Origin: Candidatus Rifleibacteriota bacterium
GTDB taxonomy: Bacteria > Muiribacteriota > Ozemobacteria > Ozemobacterales > Ozemobacteraceae
Assembly: GCA_028691595.1 (NCBI GenBank)
Contig: JAQUZA010000278.1
Span: forward strand, 1 to 5,034
Length of the DNA stretch: 5,034 nt
Direction: 5' to 3'
A program made the translations under genes and the position numbers. A model generated the notes under the pieces. That model worked only from the letters and a program-made list of their open reading frames with translations. It was not told the DNA's origin and ran no database searches. Positions 1-5,034 of this stretch are shown here, piece after piece (position 1 is the first letter of the stretch; each line of letters begins with the position of its first letter).

Positions 1-441
1 TGAGAGAATTTTAATTATCTCATCGACTGATTCGGCTTCCATAAGCTCGTTTCTGAATTCCTGGTAGCGCAGCAGCCTTGAGAGACGGGCCAGAGCCTTG
101 AGGTAGAGCCCGCCAGACTCAAATGGTGCTGCAATCAGGAAAATCAGGTGAACAGGCCGGTTGTCGAGAGCCTCGAATTCGATGCCTGCACTGGAACGAC
201 CGATAGCCACTACAACTTCTCTGACGGTTGCCGTTCTGGAGTGCGGAATGGCAATACCTTTGCCGATACCGGTCGAACCAACTTTTTCGCGCTCAAGCAC
301 TGACTTCAGAAAAGCATCGGCATCAGTGAGATAGCCGGCCGTATCGAGCATGTCGATCAGTTCTTTGATGGCATCAAGCTTCGTGGTGGAACTCAATTCC
401 AACTTGGTAAGCTGGGGTGATATAAATTCGCTTAGTTCCAA
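1..441 (-). CDS. ptsN: PtsN-like PTS EIIA domain protein (partial, runs off left edge)
   Basis: This is a single-domain PTS EIIA of the fructose/mannitol/nitrogen class (PTS_EIIA_2 family). Such proteins accept phosphate from HPr or NPr on a histidine; PtsN types act as cytoplasmic regulators rather than sugar transporters. The reading frame gives 147 residues with no stop before the window edge. The family is usually about 150 residues, so only a short C-terminus is missing. The N-terminus MELSEFISPQLTKLEL is typical. The active-site motif GIGKGIAIPHSRT places the phosphorylatable histidine at residue 67. PVHLIFLIAAP (residues 96-106) matches the following core strand, with a second His at 98. 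The start is read as TTG at 441 because AGGAGGAG lies just upstream, the family N-terminus begins there, and no in-frame ATG lies between it and the hpf stop. The gene is 39 bp downstream of hpf and probably cotranscribed. PtsN versus a generic fructose-type IIA cannot be settled without the genes beyond the edge. Confidence 0.88.
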   Translation of the reverse strand, partial: MELSEFISPQLTKLELSSTTKLDAIKELIDMLDTAGYLTDADAFLKSVLEREKVGSTGIGKGIAIPHSRTATVREVVVAIGRSSAGIEFEALDNRPVHLIFLIAAPFESGGLYLKALARLSRLLRYQEFRNELMEAESVDEIIKILS

Positions 442-443
442 AA

Positions 444-451
444 CTCCTCCT
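444..451 (-). promoter_or_regulatory. Ribosome binding site deciding the TTG start of ptsN
   Basis: On the minus strand AGGAGGAG is followed by TT and then the TTG codon at 441-439, so the AGGAGG core is only 4 nt from the start. The same AGGAGGAGTT string precedes the ATG at 3904, which supports this close spacing being normal here. An ATG at 455-453 also overlaps the site, but it opens only 7 codons before a stop. Confidence 0.7.
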
Positions 452-480
452 GCATCCCTGTCAGGGGTGTAAATCTGTTT

Positions 481-1071
481 TTAATATTCGGGCTCAATAA
501 GACCAAAGTTGCCGTCGCCCCTGCGATAAATAACGTTGATCCTGTTGGTTTCGGCGTTTGAGAACACGAAGAAATCCTGGTTGAAAAGTTCAAGCTGTTC
601 AGCTGCTTCATCAGAAAACATCGGGCGCATCGGGAAAGTGCCGCTGCGAACGATTTTTGGCTTCAGTTCTTCGGATGCGGCTGCATCGCTTCTGGTGGCG
701 AAATCTTCACCGAACGACAGAACACTGTGAGTTGCCTGCTTGTCGACACCTTTGTTGTTTCTGCGGCGGCCGGTGATTTTTTCTTTGAACTTCTTCACCT
801 GGCGTTCGATCTTTTCAACAACCATGTCTATGGAAGCGTAGAGGTCTTCAGAGGCTGATTTGCCATGAATCGGGTTACCGATCGACTTGGCCCAGACGGT
901 AACTTCACAAACCCGGCTGCGACTGGTGTCTTTAGAATCTTTAACAGAGAGGGTCACGTCAACTTCGACGATGTGATCGAAGTATTTTTTGATAATCGAC
1001 AGCTTCTTCTCGGCATAATCTTTGAGAGCGTCGGTAAGCTGAAGATTTTTTCCTTTGATAACAAACTGCAT
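481..1071 (-). CDS. hpf: Long-form ribosome hibernation promoting factor HPF
   Basis: Long HPF binds the 30S decoding region in stationary phase or starvation and dimerises 70S ribosomes into inactive 100S particles in the cytoplasm. The protein has 196 residues. Residues 1-104 form the S30AE domain: it opens MQFVIKGKNLQLTDALKDYA, has the strand VDVTLSV, and has a basic helix (residues 84-104, EKIERQVKKFKEKITGRRR) that fits rRNA contact. Residues 105-137 are a variable linker. Residues 138-196 are the C-terminal dimerisation domain, with the hallmark strings DFFVFSNAET, INVIYRR and DGNFGLIEP. The C-terminal domain separates it from short HPF and YfiA/RaiA. The length is slightly above the usual 175-190, because of the linker. 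GGAGG lies 5 nt before the ATG. It is the first gene after a strong promoter and is followed by ptsN, a pairing common in bacteria where these genes lie near rpoN; no rpoN is visible upstream here. Confidence 0.96.
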   Translation of the reverse strand: MQFVIKGKNLQLTDALKDYAEKKLSIIKKYFDHIVEVDVTLSVKDSKDTSRSRVCEVTVWAKSIGNPIHGKSASEDLYASIDMVVEKIERQVKKFKEKITGRRRNNKGVDKQATHSVLSFGEDFATRSDAAASEELKPKIVRSGTFPMRPMFSDEAAEQLELFNQDFFVFSNAETNRINVIYRRGDGNFGLIEPEY

Positions 1072-1076
1072 AAAAG

Positions 1077-1081
1077 CCTCC
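1077..1081 (-). promoter_or_regulatory. Ribosome binding site of hpf
   Basis: GGAGG on the minus strand is 5 nt before the hpf ATG. Its GGAGGC string (1081-1076) is exactly complementary to GCCTCC at 1123-1118, near the predicted transcript start, so pairing that hides the site is possible if transcription begins early enough. Confidence 0.75.
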
Positions 1082-1103
1082 GGATAATGAGGAATAGCGC
1101 GTA

Positions 1104-1120
1104 TCCCGTAATGTGCGGGA
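1104..1120 (-). promoter_or_regulatory. Small hairpin in the hpf 5' leader
   Basis: On the minus strand TCCCG (1120-1116) and CGGGA (1108-1104) form a 5-bp stem with a 7-nt loop. It sits at about the predicted 5' end of the hpf mRNA, some 25 nt before the Shine-Dalgarno site. A 5' stem of this kind can slow decay or affect initiation. There is no U-tract, so it is not a terminator. It could also be chance. Confidence 0.35.
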
Positions 1121-1125
1121 GGCCC

Positions 1126-1154
1126 ATACTAGCACACCCCCCCGACGCTGTCAA
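1126..1154 (-). promoter_or_regulatory. Sigma70-type promoter for hpf-ptsN
   Basis: The -35 box is TTGACA (1154-1149), a perfect consensus. A 17-bp spacer (1148-1132) follows, then the -10 box TAGTAT (1131-1126), which matches consensus at 4 of 6 positions. It is preceded by TGC, giving an extended -10. The predicted transcript start is around 1120-1117, leaving a leader of roughly 46-49 nt before the hpf ATG. The spacer contains seven consecutive G on this strand. The architecture indicates a housekeeping-sigma promoter; no SigB, SigH or sigma54 pattern was seen, although hpf is often under stress control. Confidence 0.8.
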
Positions 1155-1320
1155 TATACACTAAACTTGCCGAAAAACTCAATCGATTTAAAACAATTAG
1201 CAAAAAGACTTGAAACCTTTTGGCCCTCTGGTTCGTAGAACAAGAAGAAAAAGAATACAACTACGGTGCTCTGGCCTTTGTACATTTCAAAAACCAGTCG
1301 GTAAAATTCGAAAGGCTTCA
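1155..1320. other. Divergent intergenic region upstream of the propeller gene
   Basis: This 166-bp stretch lies between the hpf promoter and the chosen ATG at 1321. It is AT-rich up to about 1260. It holds a short palindrome, AATCGATT, at 1181-1188. An open frame runs through it from the TAG at 1198, but its codons would give a basic stretch with no ribosome binding site. No -35/-10 pair of good quality was found on the plus strand, so where the three-gene set is transcribed from is unknown. It may need an alternative sigma factor or an activator. Confidence 0.5.
1311..1315 (+). promoter_or_regulatory. Weak ribosome binding site for the ATG at 1321
   Basis: AAAGG stands 5 nt before the ATG. 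It is weak compared with the GAGGAG and AGGAGG sites of the two following genes, but it is the only such site near a start that yields a proper signal peptide. The low strength suggests the first gene may be made at a lower rate than the next two. Confidence 0.5.
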
Positions 1321-2265
1321 ATGTTCAAACAAATTTTTGTGGCAGTCGGCATTGCAATCATCATCGCGGCATACGCCACGGCGGCAACCCTGCCTGCTGG
1401 CGCGACAACCGTCAGAAGCATTGCCGTTGAGGGAAACGGGCGAATCTGGGTTGCAACCTTCGGCAATGGCTTGTGGGTCGTCGATGAGACAGGGCCACGC
1501 AGGTTCACCGATAGCAAAACCGACCAGCCGTTTCCGATGATCAATAATCTTCTGCTCAGTGGCAATCGCCTTTTTATTGCCACCGCCGGGGGCGGCTGTG
1601 TCGCTCTCAACACCACAACCCTGCAATTCGAAAAAATCACCCAGGCCAGAGGGTTCGAAAAACTTCACGCTCTTACCAGGGCTGCCGATGGTTCGATCTA
1701 CATCGGTTCGGTTGGCAGCGGTTCAGCAGTATTGCAAAACGATGCATGGCAACCCCTCACCCAAAAAGAGTCTTCTCAACTTTCGTGGGTTAACAGCATA
1801 GTCGAATGGCAGGGCTATCTCTGGCTCGGCACCGCTACCGGTCTGTATCGCAATAAATCTGGTTCACCCTGGAAACCATCTGCTGGAGAACTGCGACGCG
1901 CGATCAACTGTTTGCACGTTCACGAAAATACTCTTTATGCCGGCACCACCGATCGCGGGGTTTATGCCATAAAACCCGACGATTACCCGGTTCAGGTCTC
2001 ACAAACGCTTGGGCCGATTAATTTTTTAACCTCTTATGATGGCCAGGTTCTTGCCGGGGGCAACATGGGTTTATGGAGCATAAAAAATGCGCAGGCCAGC
2101 GAAATAACCAGCGGAATCGTTGACCCTAAGTGCGTTTTCGCCGATGACAAAAAAAATCTTCTAATAGGTACCCTTGATGGTAAAATTTATGTATCCAACG
2201 ACGGAACTTTGTTCCGACTGAAACTGACCTTTAAAGAGAACGGTCTTGAGGAGCATAAGCCATGA
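1321..2265 (+). CDS. Exported seven-bladed beta-propeller protein
   Basis: The protein has 314 residues. Residues 1-21 look like a Sec signal peptide (MFKQ, a hydrophobic core VAVGIAIIIAA, then an Ala-rich cleavage zone near AYATAA). The rest reads as seven repeats of about 30-45 residues, each with a short strand, a turn often with Asp/Asn-Gly, and a core such as RIWVAT, RLFIAT, SIYIGS, YLWLGT, TLYAGT, QVLAGG and NLLIGT. Their approximate spans are residues 31-62, 74-106, 115-146, 157-187, 195-226, 233-262 and 267-300. This resembles the two-component-regulator propeller (Reg_prop) type, but without kinase or output domains, so a binding or scaffold role outside the cytoplasm is inferred. 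A TTG at 1210 would add 37 basic residues ahead of the signal peptide and has no ribosome binding site, so the ATG at 1321 was chosen. The gene overlaps the next by 4 bp (ATGA), implying translational coupling. No catalytic residues were recognised. Confidence 0.82.
   Translation: MFKQIFVAVGIAIIIAAYATAATLPAGATTVRSIAVEGNGRIWVATFGNGLWVVDETGPRRFTDSKTDQPFPMINNLLLSGNRLFIATAGGGCVALNTTTLQFEKITQARGFEKLHALTRAADGSIYIGSVGSGSAVLQNDAWQPLTQKESSQLSWVNSIVEWQGYLWLGTATGLYRNKSGSPWKPSAGELRRAINCLHVHENTLYAGTTDRGVYAIKPDDYPVQVSQTLGPINFLTSYDGQVLAGGNMGLWSIKNAQASEITSGIVDPKCVFADDKKNLLIGTLDGKIYVSNDGTLFRLKLTFKENGLEEHKP
2248..2253 (+). promoter_or_regulatory. Ribosome binding site of the TPR gene, inside the propeller gene
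   Basis: GAGGAG lies 8 nt before the ATG at 2262, within the last codons of the upstream gene. Together with the ATGA overlap it allows both terminating and fresh ribosomes to start here. Confidence 0.75.
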
Positions 2266-3875
2266 CGGCAAAGAAAATACTGCTGACAACCCTTATTTGC
2301 GCAGGCCTGGCAGGCGCAATTGTTCCCCTGCATGCCATCAACCTTGAAAGCGAAATTGAAACCGGACGAAGACTTATGAAAAATGGCGATTTCAAGAAGT
2401 CTGCCGAGCTTTTCAACCAACTGCTAACTCAGAACAAAGAAGAAGTTAAGTCGCATCCGAAGCATCCGGAGGCGTGGTATCTGTTCAGTGTTTCACTCAG
2501 ACGGCTCGGGCGAATCGACCTGGCTGACAAGGCTCTCGAAAAGGCAAAAAGCCTGAAAAAGCTCTTCGAAGCGACAAAGGCCAACGAAAAGCCATCAAAA
2601 GAAGCAGCAGACAAGCCCGGCGATCAAAGCGGCTCAAAAACGAACACCACCCCTCCTGACTCTGGCAAAGAAGCAGCTAGCGACACCACAAACAGCGATG
2701 AGTCCAAACCGGCACAAACTGAAACCGCAGCCAAAGATATGGCGGGGTTCAAAAGCGACAAGGCCAGAGAATTTTACCGTCAGGGCAACTCCTATTTTGA
2801 TGCCGGCCAGTATCAATCAGCCGCCGACGCGTATCTGCTCGCCTGTGATGCTGAGCCTGGCAACATCGAGCTTCTTGAAAAAACAATCATCTGCCTGAGT
2901 AATGTTGGCAGTGGCTACTACCAGAAAGCTGCCGGAGTTTTTGCGGCCCTTGAAAAAACCGACCCGGCAAGAATGACGCCCGCTCACCAGGCCTCCTACG
3001 CCCGTGCCTGTATTTTTGCGAACAAGCCAGACTACAAAAAGGCTGCGACAATACTTGCAGATATTCTTAAGTCATCACCAGAAAACGTTGAAGCAATTAT
3101 ACTTTCAGCCCAGCTTGACGCTGAAAATAAACTTTTTCAACAGGCCATCGAAAAGTATGAGAAAGCCATCAAGCTCGACAAAAATGCAATGCAGGCTTAT
3201 CTTGGCCTCGGTGATTGTTACCAGAAAATGAAGCAGTTTCCAAAGGCGATCGAGATTCTGCAAAAGGCCCGTGATATGTGGCCGGAAAGCTTTATGCCGC
3301 TGGTTGGTCTCGGCAAGGCTTATCTCAAAAACAACGATTACGGTTTCGCTCTGGTAATGTTCAATATGGCCTACGAAATGAACCCAGACAACTTTGATGT
3401 CAACCTCGGTCTTCTCGAAATCTTCGCCCGAAAAGGTGATTATCGAACCAATAATCACATCGCCAGATGCGAAAAGTTTTTCAAGGGCGATCCGCGGGTA
3501 GAATATTGGAAAGCAATCTTTCTTGAGCTCGACGAGCGTCTCGAAGAAGCCAAAAAAATTTACAGCCTGCTCGCCCTCTACGAAGACGACATCGCCTATC
3601 GGGCGAAACTAAGACTTGGTCAGTTATATGGCGGCATTGGTCATCAAACTTTCCCGGGTAATCTGCTGGTGGCAGATCGACCGAACTACACCCGAACCTA
3701 CGGTTCGCTGAACGACCAGGAACTAGCCTTTACACATTTTTCCGCCTTTGTGAGCAAAAGCCCCGAAAGCCCTGAAGCCCAGACTGCACGCCGTTGGCTC
3801 GATGAAAACGAAGAAGCGCTGCGCAAGGCCCGCGAATTTGATGCCTTTGTTCAAAGCCAGTTCAAAACCGAGTAA
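2262..3875 (+). CDS. Exported tetratricopeptide-repeat (TPR) protein
   Basis: The protein has 537 residues. Residues 1-25 are a signal peptide (MTAKK, core ILLTTLICAGLAGAI, cleavage after VPLHA). Two TPR-like helical pairs follow (about 33-55 and 71-100). Residues 104-160 are a hydrophilic low-complexity linker rich in Lys, Ser, Thr, Asp and Pro. The main TPR array spans about 168-445; its best units are 168-200 (FYRQGNSYFDAGQYQSAADA), 276-308, 312-343 (LGLGDCYQKMKQFPKAIEIL) and 344-377. A last unit seems split: helix A at 445-458 and a helix B at about 489-513 are separated by a non-helical stretch of some 30 residues containing FPGNLLVADRPNYTRTYG. TPR arrays bind peptides or partner proteins; no enzyme domain is present. 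The protein probably works in the periplasm or at the outer envelope with the products of its neighbours. It is coupled to the upstream gene by a 4-bp overlap and lies 28 bp before the next gene with no terminator between. Confidence 0.9.
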   Translation: MTAKKILLTTLICAGLAGAIVPLHAINLESEIETGRRLMKNGDFKKSAELFNQLLTQNKEEVKSHPKHPEAWYLFSVSLRRLGRIDLADKALEKAKSLKKLFEATKANEKPSKEAADKPGDQSGSKTNTTPPDSGKEAASDTTNSDESKPAQTETAAKDMAGFKSDKAREFYRQGNSYFDAGQYQSAADAYLLACDAEPGNIELLEKTIICLSNVGSGYYQKAAGVFAALEKTDPARMTPAHQASYARACIFANKPDYKKAATILADILKSSPENVEAIILSAQLDAENKLFQQAIEKYEKAIKLDKNAMQAYLGLGDCYQKMKQFPKAIEILQKARDMWPESFMPLVGLGKAYLKNNDYGFALVMFNMAYEMNPDNFDVNLGLLEIFARKGDYRTNNHIARCEKFFKGDPRVEYWKAIFLELDERLEEAKKIYSLLALYEDDIAYRAKLRLGQLYGGIGHQTFPGNLLVADRPNYTRTYGSLNDQELAFTHFSAFVSKSPESPEAQTARRWLDENEEALRKAREFDAFVQSQFKTE

Positions 3876-3893
3876 AAATCATATTTTTCAACC

Positions 3894-3899
3894 AGGAGG
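3894..3899 (+). promoter_or_regulatory. Ribosome binding site for the ATG at 3904
   Basis: AGGAGG stands 4 nt before the ATG. The site is strong and sits in the only gap (28 bp) of the three-gene set. The gap contains no inverted repeat with a T-tract, so transcription most likely continues from the TPR gene. Confidence 0.75.
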
Positions 3900-3903
3900 A
3901 GTT

Positions 3904-5034
3904 ATGAGTTTGAGATTTCTTAAAAAACCGATCTGTGTCGTTTCTCTGGTGCTGCTGGGCATGGCCCCTCAACTGCATGCAGTTGAGGTGGAACCGGGGC
4001 GCGAATCCGCCTACTTTCCGAAATCAAAAATAAGATTCTTTGACTCCAAACTGGAAGAAGGGGGAGTGCTTGCTGACGGCATGAACGTTGAGCGTGTCTC
4101 AGGTCACACCGACAAACCAGAAGCCCAAATAGCAGTCTGGATGCCTCTTTATGAACCGGCACCTCTCGAAAAAAATGGGGCTAACATGATTACCGACTCC
4201 GCTTTGATCTACAGAAACACGGGAGCGGGCAGCGACAAATTTCCCTTCATCGTCAAAGAAAAGGCCACCGGCAAATTTTTCGTTTATCGCAATGTTAAAT
4301 ATCATTGGTTTTTTGAACAGCCCGACGAAAGCAAAAAAGTTCTGGGTGAAGGTAACAAAAACGGTGTTTCCGGCGGTGAAGTCTGGTCACCATTCATGAA
4401 TCTCAGAGATGTTAACATGAAGTTTTTTGAAGACATGGCCAACGGCAGCACCGACGAAAGCAGTGTCTGGGACAAAAAACTTTATGTAAATCGACACACA
4501 TCGGCATTTGACTCTGGCATTCGTGGTCGTGAAGACGTTGCCGGCTCAAAATTTCTGCAACAGGTCGGCATGATAATGACTTACGAACGGGCAGAAGTAT
4601 CGGCACCTGCAGTAAGCGGCAATGGTTACCCTGAAACCGCCGTTCAGACAGCCGACCCCGCCGGAGAAATCCCCGGCACGGCAAGCCTTGCCGCTGTTCC
4701 TGGCGATGCATCTTTTGAAAAATTCGGGCCGGAAAAAACCGCCAAACCAGTCCCTGAAGCCCTCAAACCATCATGGAATCTGAAAGCCGAAATAGATGGC
4801 AAAACCTACAATGAGTTTACCGATTACAACGTTGTCTACGTTGAAGACTATTCTTACCCCGAAATTTCCCAGGACTTCCTGAACCCACAGGGCACTGTTT
4901 ACGATGGTGTAGTCGGAAAATATCTTGGCTATAACGGCGGCGCAAACGGCATGACCGTCAACTACACCAACGAAAATCCTGACCTGCTACCGACTTCCCC
5001 CGCCATCACCAATGCATTTGAGTATCAATTCAGC
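3904..5034 (+). CDS. Exported protein of unrecognised family (partial, runs off right edge)
   Basis: The frame stays open for 377 codons to the window end. Residues 1-26 form a clear signal peptide (MSLRFLKKP, core ICVVSLVLLGM, cleavage after PQLHA), so the product is exported. I do not recognise the family. Residues 27-232 look like one globular region, rich in aromatic residues and beta-prone strings (IAVWMPLY, KFFVYRNVKYHWFF, GGEVWSPFMNL, QQVGMIMTYERAEV). Residues 233-289 are a Pro/Ala/Gly/Thr-rich linker, for example APAVSGNGYPETAVQTADPA. From about 290 a second region begins, Tyr/Asn/Asp-rich (YNVVYVEDYSYPEI, YLGYNGGANGMTVNY). No cysteine occurs after the signal peptide, and no lipobox, metal-binding cluster or protease motif was seen. 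The Tyr/Asn/Gly-rich second region resembles extracellular or surface proteins in composition, which is inference only. The start is set by AGGAGG 4 nt upstream. As third gene of the set it may be the client or structural partner of the propeller and TPR proteins. Confidence 0.85.
   Translation, partial: MSLRFLKKPICVVSLVLLGMAPQLHAVEVEPGRESAYFPKSKIRFFDSKLEEGGVLADGMNVERVSGHTDKPEAQIAVWMPLYEPAPLEKNGANMITDSALIYRNTGAGSDKFPFIVKEKATGKFFVYRNVKYHWFFEQPDESKKVLGEGNKNGVSGGEVWSPFMNLRDVNMKFFEDMANGSTDESSVWDKKLYVNRHTSAFDSGIRGREDVAGSKFLQQVGMIMTYERAEVSAPAVSGNGYPETAVQTADPAGEIPGTASLAAVPGDASFEKFGPEKTAKPVPEALKPSWNLKAEIDGKTYNEFTDYNVVYVEDYSYPEISQDFLNPQGTVYDGVVGKYLGYNGGANGMTVNYTNENPDLLPTSPAITNAFEYQFS

Noticed and set aside
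435..455. Seven-codon ORF (ATG at 455 on the minus strand) overlapping the ptsN ribosome binding site
   Set aside because: It has no ribosome binding site of its own and its codons are mostly the Shine-Dalgarno sequence, so it is probably chance.
865..1164. Plus-strand open frame of 99 codons across hpf and its promoter
   Set aside because: It lies antisense to the well-supported hpf gene, its product has no recognisable features, and it has no ribosome binding site worth noting.
1181..1188. AATCGATT palindrome as an operator
   Set aside because: It is too short and AT-rich to support a regulator site by itself, and no second copy was seen nearby.
1210..1238. Possible plus-strand promoter with TTGAAA as -35
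   Set aside because: The sequence at the expected -10 spacing (TCGTAG) does not resemble TATAAT.
1279..1307. Possible plus-strand promoter TGTACA, 17 bp, TAAAAT
   Set aside because: The transcript would start at about 1314, inside the ribosome binding site and only a few bases before the ATG, so it could not serve this gene normally.
1210..1320. N-terminal extension of the propeller protein from a TTG at 1210
   Set aside because: It would put 37 mostly basic residues before a clear signal peptide, and no ribosome binding site precedes it. The ATG at 1321 fits better.
3105..3458. Minus-strand open frame of 117 codons inside the TPR gene
   Set aside because: It is a shadow of the TPR coding frame; the encoded protein shows no domain and no start signal.
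3876..3903. Terminator between the TPR gene and the third gene
   Set aside because: There is a short T-run but no inverted repeat before it, and the gap is only 28 bp.

Overview
The window looks like ordinary bacterial chromosome: densely packed genes, good Shine-Dalgarno sites, moderate GC by eye, and no transposase, phage, tRNA/rRNA or CRISPR signature. The organism cannot be named from this sequence. A long-form ribosome hibernation factor next to a PTS IIA (PtsN-like) gene is widespread outside the enteric bacteria. Three secreted proteins with Ala-X-Ala-type signal peptides, rich in repeat domains, suggest a diderm or otherwise envelope-rich bacterium, possibly from a poorly sampled phylum. 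That placement is inference.

Left part (1-1154, minus strand): hpf (481-1071) is followed 39 bp downstream by a ptsN-like PTS IIA gene. The latter starts at a TTG (441) and runs off the left edge after 147 codons. The pair is read from a strong sigma70-type promoter at 1126-1154 (TTGACA, 17 bp, extended -10 TGCTAGTAT). Its spacer holds a run of seven G, and the 5' leader can form a hairpin. Both products belong to stress and nutrient-state control: ribosome dimerisation and storage, and PTS phosphorylation signalling.

Middle (1155-1320): a divergent intergenic stretch of AT-rich sequence. No convincing plus-strand promoter could be found in it.

Right part (1321-5034, plus strand): three tightly packed genes for exported proteins, probably one operon. 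The first encodes a 314-residue protein whose mature part reads as seven beta-propeller blades. It overlaps by 4 bp (ATGA) the second, a 537-residue exported TPR protein with a long low-complexity linker. The third starts 28 bp later and is an exported protein of unrecognised family, running off the right edge after 377 codons. Propeller and TPR domains are both protein-binding scaffolds, so the set may build or support an envelope or surface assembly around the third protein. This is the least explained part of the window and the best candidate for something undescribed, but no catalytic motif was found that would define its job.
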